Source: Eledone cirrhosa
Taxonomy: Eukaryota; Mollusca; Cephalopoda; Octopoda; Eledonidae
NCBI GenBank assembly: GCA_964016885.1
Contig: OZ024744.1
Coordinates: 23,978,798 to 24,042,797, forward strand
DNA: 64,000 nucleotides
Reading direction: 5' to 3'
Part shown: positions 24,499 to 37,131 of the stretch, one piece after another
How the letters are laid out: the number at the start of each line of letters is the position of its first letter
Position numbering within the stretch: position 1 is the first letter of the stretch
The notes under the pieces: model-generated
The model's input: only the letters and a program-made list of their open reading frames with translations
What the model was told of the DNA's origin: nothing
Database searches by the model: none
Program-made: the position numbers and the translations under genes

Positions 24499-27400
24499 TT
24501 TTAACAACAGTTGAATCTTAAGATAAACCTCGTTTTAACAACAGTTTAATCTTAAGAACTGAATCGTTTTAACAACAGTTGAATCTTAAGATAAAATTCG
24601 TTTTAACAATAGTTGAATCTTAAGAACTGATTCGTTTTAACAACAGTTCAAACTTAAGAACTGACTCGTTTTAACAACAGCTGAATCTTAAGATGAAACT
24701 CGTTTTAACAACAGTTGAATCTTAAGAACTGACTCATTTTAACAACAGTTGAATCTTAAGATAAAACATCATTTTAACAACAGTTGAATCTTAAAATAAA
24801 ACTCGTTTTAACAACAGTTGAATCTTAAGAACTGACTCGTTTTAACAACAGTTGAATCTTAAGAACTGACTCGTTTTAACAACAATTCAACCTTAAGAAC
24901 TGACTCGTTTTAACAACAGTTGAATCTTAAGAACTGACTCGTTTTAACAACAGTTGAATCTTCAAATAAAACTCGTTTTAACAACAGTTGAATCTTAAGA
25001 ACTGACTCGATTTAACAACAGTTGAGTCTTAAGATAAAACTCGTTTTAACAACAGTTGAATCTTAAGAACTGACTCGTTTTAACAACAGCTGAATCTTAA
25101 GATAAAACTCGTTTTAACAACAGTTGAATCTTAAGAACTGACTCGTTTTAACAACAGTTCAACCTTAAGAACTGACTCGTTTTAACAACTGTTGAATATT
25201 CAAATAAAACTCGTTTTAACAACAGTTGAATCTTAAGAATTGACTCGTTTTAACAACAATTAAATCTTAAGACAAAACCCGTTTTAACAACAGTTGAATC
25301 TTAAGAACTGACTCGTTTTAACAACAGTTGAATCTTAAGATAAAATTCGTTTTAACAACAGTTGAATCTTAAGAACTGATTCGTTTTAACAACAGTTCAA
25401 ACTTAAGAACAGACTCGTTTTAACAACAGTTGAATCTTCAAATAAACCTCGTTTTAACAACAGTTGCATCTTAAGAACTGGCTCGTTTTAACAACAGTTG
25501 AATCTTAAGAACTGACTCGTTTTAACAACAGTTGAATCTTCAAATAAAACTCGTTTTAACAACAGTTGAATCTTAAGAACTGACTCGTTTTAACAACAGT
25601 TGAATCTTAAGATAAAATTCGTTTTAACAACAGTTGAATCTTAAGAACTAATTCGTTTTAACAACAGTTCAAACTTAAGAACAGACTCGTATTAACAACA
25701 GTTGAATCTTATTATAAAACTCATTTTAACAACAGTTCAACCTTAAGAACTGACTCGTTTTAACAACAGTTGAATCTTCAAATAAACCTCGTTTTAACAA
25801 CAGTTGCATCTTAAGAACTGGCTCGTTTAAACAACAGTTGAATCTTAAGATAAAACTCGTTTTAACAACAGTTGAATCTTAAGAACTGACTCGTTTTAAC
25901 AACAGTTGAATCTTCAAATAAAACTCGTTTTAACAACAGTTGAATCTTAAGAACTGACTCGTTTTAACAACAGTTCAACCTTAAGAACTGACTCGTTTTA
26001 ACAACAGTTGAATCTTCAAATTAAACTCGTTTTAACAACAGTTGAATCTTAAGAATTGACTCGTTTTAACAACAGTTGAATCTTAAGACAAAACCCGTTT
26101 TAACAACAGTTGAATCTTAAGAACTGACTCGTTTTAACAACAGTTGAATCTTAAGATAAAACTCGTTTTAACAACAGTTGAATCTTAAGGACTGACTCGT
26201 TTTAACAACAGTTGAATCTTAAGATAAACTCGTTTTAACAACAGTTGAATTTTAAGAACTGACTCGTTTTAACAACAGCTGAATCTTAAGATAAAACTCG
26301 TATTAACAACAGTTGCATCTTAAGAACTGACTCGTTTTAACAACAGTTGAATCTTAAGAACTGACTCGTTTTATAAACAGTTCAACCTTAGGAACTGACT
26401 CGTTTTAACAACAGTTGAATCTTAAAAACTGACTCGTTTTAACCGCAGCTGAATCTTATAATACAACTCGTTTTAACAACAGTTGAATCTTCAGATAAAA
26501 CCCGTTTTAACAACAGATGATTCTCAAGAACTGACTCGTTTTAACAACAGTTGAATCTTAAGATAAAACTCGTTTTAGCAACAGTTGAATCTTAAGAACT
26601 GACTCGTAATAACAACAATTGAATCTTAAGATAACATTCGTTTTAACAACAGTTGCGTCTTAAGAACTGACTCGTTTTAACGACAGTTGAATCTTAAGAT
26701 AAACCTCGTTTTAACAACGGTTGAATCTTAAGAACTGACTCGTTTTATCAACAGTTCAACCTTAAGAACTGACTCGTTTTAACAACAGTTGAATCTTCAA
26801 ATAAAACTCGTTTTAACTACAGTTGAATCTTAAGAACTGACTCGTTTTAACAACAGTTGAATCTTAAGATAAATCGTTTTAACAACAGTTGTATCTTAAG
26901 AACTGACTCATTTTAACAACAGTTGAATCTTAAGATAAAACTCGTTTTAACAACAGTTGAATCTTAAGAACTGACTCGTTTTAATAACAGTTGAATCTTC
27001 AAATAAAACTCGTTTCAACAACAGTTGAATCTTAAGATAAACTCGTTTTAACAACAGTTGAATCTTAAGATAAACCTCGTTTTAACAACATTTGAATCTT
27101 AAGAACTGACTCGTTTTAACAACAGCTGCATCTTAAGATAAAACTCGTTTTAACAACAGTTGAATCTTAAGAACTGACTCGTTTTATCAACAGTTCAACC
27201 TGAAGAACTTACTCGTTTTAACAACAGTTGAATCTTCAAATAAAACTCGTTTTAACAACAGCTGAATCTTAAGATAACACTCGTTCTAACAAAAGTTGAA
27301 TCTTAAGAACTGACTCGTTTTAACAACAGTTCAACCTTAAGAACTGACTAGTTTTAACAACAGTTTAATCTTAGAATAAAATTCGTTTTAACAACAGTTG

Positions 27401-30400
27401 AATCTTAAGAACTGACTCGTTTTAACAAAAGTTGAATCTTACGAACTGACTCGTTTTAACAATAGTTGTCTCTTTAGATAAATCTCGTTTTAACAACAGT
27501 TGAATTTTAAAACTGACTCGTTTTAACAACAGTTCAAACTTAAGAACTGATTCGTTTTAACAACAGTTTAATCTTAAAATAAAATTCGTTTAACAACAGT
27601 TGAATCTTAAGGACTGGCTCGTTTTAACATCACATGTATATTATGATAAAACTCGTTTTAACAACAGCTGTATCTTAAGAACTGACTCGATATGACAACA
27701 GTTGAATGTTAAGAACTGACTCGTTTTAACAACAGTTCAATCTTAAGATAAAACTGATTATAACAACAGTTGCATCTTAAGAACTGACTTGTTTTAACAA
27801 CAGTTAAATCTGAAGAACTGACTCGTTTTAACAACAGTTGAATCTGAAGATAAAACTCGTTTAACAACAGTTGAATCTTAAGAACTGACTCGTTTTAACG
27901 ACAGATGAATCTTATGATAAAACTCGTTTTAACAACAATTGAATCTTAAGAACTGATTCGTTTTAACAACAGTTGAATCTTAAGATAAAACTAGTTTTAA
28001 CAACAGTTGAATCTTAAGATAAACTAGTTTTAACAACAGTTGAATCTTAAGAACTGACTCGTTTTAACAACAGTTGAAACTTCAAATAAAACTTGTTTTA
28101 ACAACAGTTGAATCTTAAGAACTGACTCATTTTAACAACAGTTCAATCTTAAGAACTGATTCGTTTTAACAACAGTTGAATCTTAAGATAAAACTAGTTT
28201 TAATAACTGTTGAATCTTAAGATAAAACTCGTTTTAACAAGAGTTGAATCTTAAGAACTGACTCGTTTTAACAACAGTTGAATCTTAAATAAAACTCGTT
28301 TTAACAACAGTTGAATCTTAAGAACTGACTCGTTTTAACAACAGTTGAATCTTAAGAACTGACTGGTTTTAACAACAGTTCAACCTTAAGAACTGACTAG
28401 TTTTAACAACAGTTGAATCTCAAGAACTGACTCGTTTTAATAACAGTTGAATCTTAAGATAAAACTCGTTTTAACAACAGTTGAATCTTAAGAAATGATT
28501 CGTTTTAATAACAGTTGAATCTTAAGAACTGACTCGTTTTAACAACAGTTCAACCTTAAGAACTGACTCGTTGTAACAACAGTTGAAACTTCAAATAAAA
28601 CTCGTTTTAACCACAGTTGAATCTTAAGAACTGAATCAATTTAACAACAGTTGAATCTTAAGAACTGACTCGTGTTAATAACAATTGAATCTTAAGATAA
28701 AACTCGTTTTAACAAAAGTTGAATCTTAAGAACTGACTCGTTTTAACAACAGCTGAATCTTAAGATAAAACTCGTTTTAACAACAGTTGAATCTTAAGAA
28801 CTGACTCGTTTTATCAACAGTTCAACCTTAAGCACTGACTCGTTTTAACAACAGTTGAATCTTCAAATAAAACTCGTTTTAATAACAGTTGAATCTTAAG
28901 AACTGACTCGTTTTAACAACAGTTGAATCTTAAGATAAAACTCGTTTTAACAACAGTTGAATCTTAAGAACTGACTCATTTTAACAACAGTTGAATCTTA
29001 AGATAAAACTCGTTTTAACAACAGTTGAATCTTAAGAACTGACTCGTTTTAACAACAGTTCAACCTTAAGAACTGACTCGTTTTAACAACAGTTGAATCT
29101 TCAAATAAAACTCGTTTTAACTACAGTTGAATCTTAAGAACTGACTCGTTTTAACAACAGTTGAATCTTAAGATAAAACTCGTTTTAACAACAGTTGAAT
29201 CTTAAGAACTGACTCATTTTAACAACAGTTGAATCTTAAGAACTGATTCGTTTTAACAACAGTTGAATCTTCAGATAAAACTCGTTTTAACTACAGTTGA
29301 ATCTTAAGAACTGATTCGTTTTAACAACAGTTGAATCTTAAGATAAAACTCGTTTTAACAACAGTTGAATCTTAAGAACTGACTCATTTTAACAACAGTT
29401 GAATCTTAAGAACTGATTCGTTTTAACAACAGTTGAAGCTTAAGATAAAACTCGTTTTAACAACAGTTGAATCTTAAGAACTGACTCGTTTTAACAACAG
29501 TTGAATCTTAAGAAATGACTCGTTTTATTAACAGTTGAATCTTAAGAACTGACTCGTTTTATCAACAGTTCAACCTTAAGAACTGACTCATCTTAGCAAC
29601 AGTTGAATCTTCAAATAAAACTCGTTTTAACAACAATTGAATCTTAAGAACTGATTCGTTTTAACAACAGCTGAATCTTAAGATAGAATTCGTTTTAACA
29701 ACAGTTGAATCTTAAGATAAAATTCGTTTTAACAACAGTTGAATCTTAAGAACTGACTCATTTTAACGACAGCTGAATCTTTAGATAAAACTCGTTTTAA
29801 CAACAGTTGAATCTTAAGAACTGACTCGTTTTATCAACAGTTCAACCTTAAGAACTGACTCGTTTTAACAACAGTTGAATCCTCAAATAAAACTCGTTTT
29901 AACAACAGTTGAATCTTAAGAACTGACTCGTTTTAACAACAGTTGAATCTTAAGATAAATCGTTTTAACAACTGTTGTATCTTAAGAACTGACTCATTTT
30001 AACAACAGTTGAATCTTAAGATAAAACTCGTTTTAACAACAGTTGAATCTTAAGAACTGACTCGTTTTAACAACAGTTCAACCTTAAGAACTGACTCGTT
30101 TTAACAACAGTTGAATCTTCAAATAAAACTCGTTTTAACTACAGTTGAATCTTAAGAACTGACTCGTTTTAACAACAGTTGAATCTTAAGATAAATCGTT
30201 TTAACAACAGTTGTATCTTAAGAACTGACTCATTTTAACAACAGTTGAATCTTAAGATAAAACTCGTTTTAACAACAGTTGAATCTTAAGAACTGACTCG
30301 TTTTAATAACAGTTGAATCTTCAAATAAAACTCGTTTCAACAACAGTTGAATCTTAAGATAAACTCGTTTTAACAACAGTTGAATCTTAAGATAAACCTC

Positions 30401-33400
30401 GTTTTAACAACATTTGAATCTTAAGAACTGACTCGTTTTAACAACAGCTGCATCTTAAGATAAAACTCGTTTTAACAACAGTTGAATCTTAAGAACTGAC
30501 TCGTTTTATCAACAGTTCAACCTGAAGAACTTACTCGTTTTAACAACAGTTGAATCTTCAAATAAAACTCGTTTTAACAACAGCTGAATCTTAAGATAAC
30601 ACTCGTTTTAACAAAAGTTGAATCTTAAGAACTGACTCGTTTTAACAACAGTTCAACCTTAAGAACTGACTAGTTTTAACAACAGTTTAATCTTAGAATA
30701 AAATTCGTTTTAACAACAGTTGAATCTTAAGAACTGACTCGTTTTAACAAAAGTTGAATCTTACGAACTGACTCGTTTTAACAATAGTTGTCTCTTTAGA
30801 TAAATCTCGTTTTAACAACAGTTGAATTTTAAAACTGACTCGTTTTAACAACAGTTCAAACTTAAGAACTGATTCGTTTTAACAACAGTTTAATCTTAAA
30901 ATAAAATTCGTTTAACAACAGTTGAATCTTAAGGACTGGCTCGTTTTAACATCACATGTATATTATGATAAAACTCGTTTTAACAACAGCTGTATCTTAA
31001 GAACTGACTCGATATGACAACAGTTGAATGTTAAGAACTGACTCGTTTTAACAACAGTTCAATCTTAAGATAAAACTGATTATAACAACAGTTGCATCTT
31101 AAGAACTGACTTGTTTTAACAACAGTTAAATCTGAAGAACTGACTCGTTTTAACAACAGTTGAATCTGAAGATAAAACTCGTTTAACAACAGTTGAATCT
31201 TAAGAACTGACTCGTTTTAACGACAGATGAATCTTATGATAAAACTCGTTTTAACAACAATTGAATCTTAAGAACTGATTCGTTTTAACAACAGTTGAAT
31301 CTTAAGATAAAACTAGTTTTAACAACAGTTGAATCTTAAGATAAAACTAGTTTTAACAACAGTTGAATCTTAAGAACTGACTCGTTTTAACAACAGTTGA
31401 AACTTCAAATAAAACTTGTTTTAACAACAGTTGAATCTTAAGAACTGACTCATTTTAACAACAGTTCAATCTTAAGAACTGATTCGTTTTAACAACAGTT
31501 GAATCTTAAGATAAAACTAGTTTTAATAACTGTTGAATCTTAAGATAAAACTCGTTTTAACAAGAGTTGAATCTTAAGAACTGACTCGTTTTAACAACAG
31601 TTGAATCTTAAATAAAACTCGTTTTAACAACAGTTGAATCTTAAGAACTGACTCGTTTTAACAACAGTTGAATCTTAAGAACTGACTGGTTTTAACAACA
31701 GTTCAACCTTAAGAACTGACTAGTTTTAACAACAGTTGAATCTCAAGAACTGACTCGTTTTAATAACAGTTGAATCTTAAGATAAAACTCGTTTTAACAA
31801 CAGTTGAATCTTAAGAAATGACTCGTTTTAATAACAGTTGAATCTTAAGAACTGACTCGTTTTAACAACAGTTCAACCTTAAGAACTGACTCGTTGTAAC
31901 AACAGTTGAAACTTCAAATAAAACTCGTTTTAACCACAGTTGAATCTTAAGAACTGAATCAATTTAACAACAGTTGAATCTTAAGAACTGACTCGTGTTA
32001 ACAACAATTGAATCTTAAGATAAAACTCGTTTTAACAAAAGTTGAATCTTAAGAACTGACTCGTTTTAACAACAGCTGAATCTTAAGATAAAACTAGTTT
32101 TAACAACAGTTGAATCTTAAGAACTGACTCGTTTTAACAACAGCTGAATCTTAAGATAAAACTCGTTTTAACAACAGTTGAATCTTAAGAACTGACTTAT
32201 TTTAACAACAGTTGAATCTTAAGATAAAACTCGTTTTAACAACAGTTGAATCTTAAGAACTGACTCGTTTTAACAACAGTTCAACCTTAAGAACTGACTC
32301 GTTTTAACAACAGTTGAATCTTCAAATAAAACTCGTTTTAACTACAGTTGAATCTTAAGAACTGACTCGTTTTAACAACAGTTGAATCTTAAGATAAAAC
32401 TCGTTTTAACAACAGTTGAATCTTAAGAACTGACTCATTTTAACAACAGTTGAATCTTAAGAACTGATTCGTTTTAACAACAGTTGAATCTTCAGATAAA
32501 ACTCGTTTTAACTACAGTTGAATCTTAAGAACTGACTCGTTTTAACAACAGTTGAATCTTAAGATAAAACTCGTTTTAACAACAGTTGAATCTTAAGAAC
32601 TGACTCATTTTAACAACAGTTGAATCTTAAGAACTGATTCGTTTTAACAACAGTTGAATCTTAAGATAAAACTCGTTTTAACAACAGTTGAATCTTAAGA
32701 ACTGACTCGTTTTATCAACAGTTCAACCTGAAGAACTTACTCGTTTTAACAACAGTTGAATCTTCAAATAAAACTCGTTTTAACAACAGCTGAATCTTAA
32801 GATAACACTCGTTTTAACAAAAGTTGAATCTTAAGAACTGACTCGTTTTAACAACAGTTCAACCTTAAGAACTGACTAGTTTTAACAACAGTTTAATCTT
32901 AGAATAAAATTCGTTTTAACAACAGTTGAATCTTAAGAACTGACTCGTTTTAACAAAAGTTGAATCTTACGAACTGACTCGTTTTAACAATAGTTGTCTC
33001 TTTAGATAAATCTCGTTTTAACAACAGTTGAATTTTAAAACTGACTCGTTTTAACAACAGTTCAAACTTAAGAACTGATTCGTTTTAACAACAGTTTAAT
33101 CTTAAAATAAAATTCGTTTAACAACAGTTGAATCTTAAGGACTGGCTCGTTTTAACATCACATGTATATTATGATAAAACTGGTTTTAACAACAGCTGTA
33201 TCTTAAGAACTGACTCGATATAACAACAGTTGAATGTTAAGAACTGACTCGTTTTAACAACAGTTCAATCTTAAGATAAAACTGATTATAACAACAGTTG
33301 CATCTTAAGAACTGACTTGTTTTAACAACAGTTAAATCTGAAGAACTGACTCGATTTAACAACAGTTGAATCTGAAGATAAAACTCGTTTAACAACAGTT

Positions 33401-33870
33401 GAATCTTAAGAACTGACTCGTTTTAACGACAGATGAATCTTATGATAAAACTCGTTTTAACAACAATTGAATCTTAAGAACTGATTCGTTTTAACAACAG
33501 TTGAATCTTAAGATAAAACTAGTTTTAACAACAGTTGAATCTTAAGATAAAACTAGTTTTAACAACAGTTGAATCTTAAGAACTGACTCGTTTTAACAAC
33601 AGTTGAAACTTCAAATAAAACTTGTTTTAACAACAGTTGAATCTTAAGAACTGACTCATTTTAACAACAGTTCAATCTTAAGAACTGATTCGTTTTAACA
33701 ACAGTTGAATCTTAAGATAAAACTAGTTTTAATAACTGTTGAATCTTAAGATAAAACTCGTTTTAACAAGAGTTGAATCTTAAGAACTGACTCGTTTTAA
33801 CAACAGTTGAATCTTAAATAAAACTCGTTTTAACAACAGTTGAATCTTAAGAACTGACTCGTTTTAACAA
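24499..33870 (+). repeat. 10.72-kb segmental unit, copy 2 (right end lost)
   Basis: This copy holds the 10.72-kb register to about 33,870, where the copy-1 counterpart (about 23,150) has an extra 34-bp monomer with an AACAGATGAATC tail. Past that point copy 1 matches 35,198-37,080 better, at an offset of 12,928. The two copies are very close. By eye I noted only scattered single differences, such as T for A near 26,022, a lost A near 28,022 that makes the offset 10,722, GAAATGATTCG near 28,493, and GATAGAATTCG near 29,684. It brings an island of domain-II sequence (24.5-26.65 kb) into domain III. Confidence 0.83.
30462..32667 (+). repeat. 2,206-bp unit, first right-hand copy
   Basis: This is the 10,722-bp counterpart of 19,740-21,945, followed by two more copies at the same 2,206-bp spacing. 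Anchors are AATAGTTGTCTCTTTAG at 30,786, 32,992 and 35,198, and CTGAAGAACTTACTCG at about 30,522, 32,728 and 34,934. The marker monomer near 30,950 is followed by ATAAAACTCG, where the next two copies read ATAAAACTGG. The period equals 65 monomers minus four bases. Confidence 0.82.
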
Positions 33871-34873
33871 CAGTTGAATCTTAAGAACTGACTGGTTTTA
33901 ACAACAGTTCAACCTTAAGAACTGACTAGTTTTAACAACAGTTGAATCTCAAGAACTGACTCGTTTTAATAACAGTTGAATCTTAAGATAAAACTCGTTT
34001 TAACAACAGTTGAATCTTAAGAAATGACTCGTTTTAATAACAGTTGAATCTTAAGAACTGACTCGTTTTAACAACAGTTCAACCTTAAGAACTGACTCGT
34101 TGTAACAACAGTTGAAACTTCAAATAAAACTCGTTTTAACCACAGTTGAATCTTAAGAACTGAATCAATTTAACAACAGTTGAATCTTAAGAACTGACTC
34201 GTGTTAACAACAATTGAATCTTAAGATAAAACTCGTTTTAACAAAAGTTGAATCTTAAGAACTGACTCGTTTTAACAACAGCTGAATCTTAAGATAAAAC
34301 TAGTTTTAACAACAGTTGAATCTTAAGAACTGACTCGTTTTAACAACAGCTGAATCTTAAGATAAAACTCGTTTTAACAACAGTTGAATCTTAAGAACTG
34401 ACTTATTTTAACAACAGTTGAATCTTAAGATAAAACTCGTTTTAACAACAGTTGAATCTTAAGAACTGACTCGTTTTAACAACAGTTCAACCTTAAGAAC
34501 TGACTCGTTTTAACAACAGTTGAATCTTCAAATAAAACTCGTTTTAACTACAGTTGAATCTTAAGAACTGACTCGTTTTAACAACAGTTGAATCTTAAGA
34601 TAAAACTCGTTTTAACAACAGTTGAATCTTAAGAACTGACTCATTTTAACAACAGTTGAATCTTAAGAACTGATTCGTTTTAACAACAGTTGAATCTTCA
34701 GATAAAACTCGTTTTAACTACAGTTGAATCTTAAGAACTGACTCGTTTTAACAACAGTTGAATCTTAAGATAAAACTCGTTTTAACAACAGTTGAATCTT
34801 AAGAACTGACTCATTTTAACAACAGTTGAATCTTAAGAACTGATTCGTTTTAACAACAGTTGAATCTTAAGAT
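32668..34873 (+). repeat. 2,206-bp unit, second right-hand copy
   Basis: This middle copy of the three has the marker at about 33,155 followed by ATAAAACTGG and ACTCGATATAAC, shared with the third copy. It reads AAGATAAAACTAG twice in a row near 33,510-33,550, where the third copy reads AAGGTAAAACTAG first. It also reads TTTTAATAACTG near 33,727. The run GACTTATTTTAAC (about 34,400) is shared with the first right-hand copy (about 32,195). Confidence 0.82.
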
Positions 34874-37131
34874 AAAACTCGTTTTAACAACAGTTGAATC
34901 TTAAGAACTGACTCGTTTTATCAACAGTTCAACCTGAAGAACTTACTCGTTTTAACAACAGTTGAATCTTCAAATAAAACTCGTTTTAACAACAGCTGAA
35001 TCTTAAGATAACACTCGTTTTAACAAAAGTTGAATCTTAAGAACTGACTCGTTTTAACAACAGTTCAACCTTAAGAACTGACTAGTTTTAACAACAGTTT
35101 AATCTTAGAATAAAATTCGTTTTAACAACAGTTGAATCTTAAGAAGTGACTCGTTTTAACAAAAGTTGAATCTTACGAACTGACTCGTTTTAACAATAGT
35201 TGTCTCTTTAGATAAATCTCGTTTTAACAACAGTTGAATTTTAAAACTGACTCGTTTTAACAACAGTTCAAACTTAAGAACTGATTCGTTTTAACAACAG
35301 TTTAATCTTAAAATAAAATTCGTTTAACAACAGTTGAATCTTAAGGACTGGCTCGTTTTAACATCACATGTATATTATGATAAAACTGGTTTTAACAACA
35401 GCTGTATCTTAAGAACTGACTCGATATAACAACAGTTGAATGTTAAGAACTGACTCGTTTTAACAACAGTTCAATCTTAAGATAAAACTGATTATAACAA
35501 CAGTTGCATCTTAAGAACTGACTTGTTTTAACAACAGTTAAATCTGAAGAACTGACTCGATTTAACAACAGTTGAATCTGAAGATAAAACTCGTTTAACA
35601 ACAGTTGAATCTTAAGAACTGACTCGTTTTAACGACAGATGAATCTTATGATAAAACTCGTTTTAACAACAATTGAATCTTAAGAACTGATTCGTTTTAA
35701 CAACAGTTGAATCTTAAGGTAAAACTAGTTTTAACAACAGTTGAATCTTAAGATAAAACTAGTTTTAACAACAGTTGAATCTTAAGAACTGACTCGTTTT
35801 AACAACAGTTGAAACTTCAAATAAAACTTGTTTTAACAACTGTTGAATCTTAAGAACTGACTCATTTTAACAACAGTTCAATCTTAAGAACTGATTCGTT
35901 TTAACAACAGTTGAATCTTAAGATAAAACTAGTTTTAATAACTGTTGAATCTTAAGATAAAACTCGTTTTAACAAGAGTTGAATCTTAAGAACTGACTCG
36001 TTTTAACAACAGTTGAATCTTAAATAAAACTCGTTTTAACAACAGTTGAATCTTAAGAACTGACTCGTTTTAACAACAGTTGAATCTTAAGAAATGACTG
36101 GTTTTAACAACAGATGAATCTTAAGAACTGACTGGTTTTAACAACAGTTCAACCTTAAGAACTGACTAGTTTGAACAACAGTTGAATCTTAAGATAAAAC
36201 TCGTTTTAAAAACAGTTGAATCTTAAGATAAAACTCGTTTTAACAACAGTTGAATCTTAAGAAATGACTCGTTTTAATAACAGTTGAATCTTAAGAACTG
36301 ACTCGTTTTAACAACAGTTCAACCTTAAGAACTGACTCGTTGTAACAACAGTTGAAACTTCAAATAAAACTCGTTTTAACCACAGTTGAATCTTAAGAAC
36401 TGAATCAATTTAACAACAGTTGAATCTTAAGAACTGACTCGTGTTAACAACAATTGAATCTTAAGATGAAACTCGTTTTAACAAAAGTTGAATCTTAAGA
36501 ACTGACTCGTTTTAACAACAGCTGAATCTTAAGATAAAACTCGTTTTAACAACAGTTGAATCTTAAGAACTGACTCGTTTTATCAACAGTTCAACCTTAA
36601 GCACTGACTCGTTTTAACAACAGTTGAATCTTCAAATAAAACTCGTTTTAATAACAGTTGAATCTTAAGAACTGACTCGTTTTAACAACAGTTGAATCTT
36701 AAGATAAAACTCGTTTTAACAACAGTTGAATCTTAAGAACTGACTCATTTTAACAACAGTTGAATCTTAAGATAAAACTCGTTTTAACAACAGTTGAATC
36801 TTAAGAACTGACACGTTTTAACAACAGTTCAACCTTAAGAACTGACTCGTTTTAACAACAGTTGAATCTTCAAATAAAACTCGTTTTAACTACAGTTGAA
36901 TCTTCAGAACTGACTCGTTTTAACAACAGTTGAATCTTAACATAAAACTCGTTTTAACAACAGTTCAATCTTAAGAACTGACTCATTTTAACAACAGTTG
37001 AATCTTAAGAACTGATTCGTTTTAACAACAGTTGAATCTTCAGATAAAACTCGTTTTAACTACAGTTGAATCTTAAGAACTGACTCGTTTTAACAACAGC
37101 TGAATCTTAAGATAAAACTCTTTTTAACAAC
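33771..37131 (+). repeat. 3,361-bp unit, copy 1 (overlaps the 2,206-bp series)
   Basis: A second, later register covers the end of the 2,206-bp series. CTTAAATAAAAC lies at about 33,813 and 37,174, and AATAGTTGTCTCTTTAG at 35,198 and 38,559, both 3,361 bp apart. The unit contains the end of the second 2,206-bp copy and the whole third one. This means the 3,361-bp duplication happened after the 2,206-bp series had formed. Confidence 0.78.
34874..37079 (+). repeat. 2,206-bp unit, third right-hand copy, divergent right half
   Basis: The left half is in register with the second copy. From about 36,090 it carries an extra monomer (GAAATGACTGG, then CAGATGAATC) and TTTTAAAAACAG. It then continues with AACCTTAAGCACTG, GACACG and CTTAACATAAAAC monomers instead of the pattern of copies one and two. 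It is a chimera: its sequence from 35.2 to 37.08 kb follows 22.27-24.15 kb at an offset of 12,928 (10,722 plus 2,206). A private GAAGTGACTCG sits near 35,143. Confidence 0.78.
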
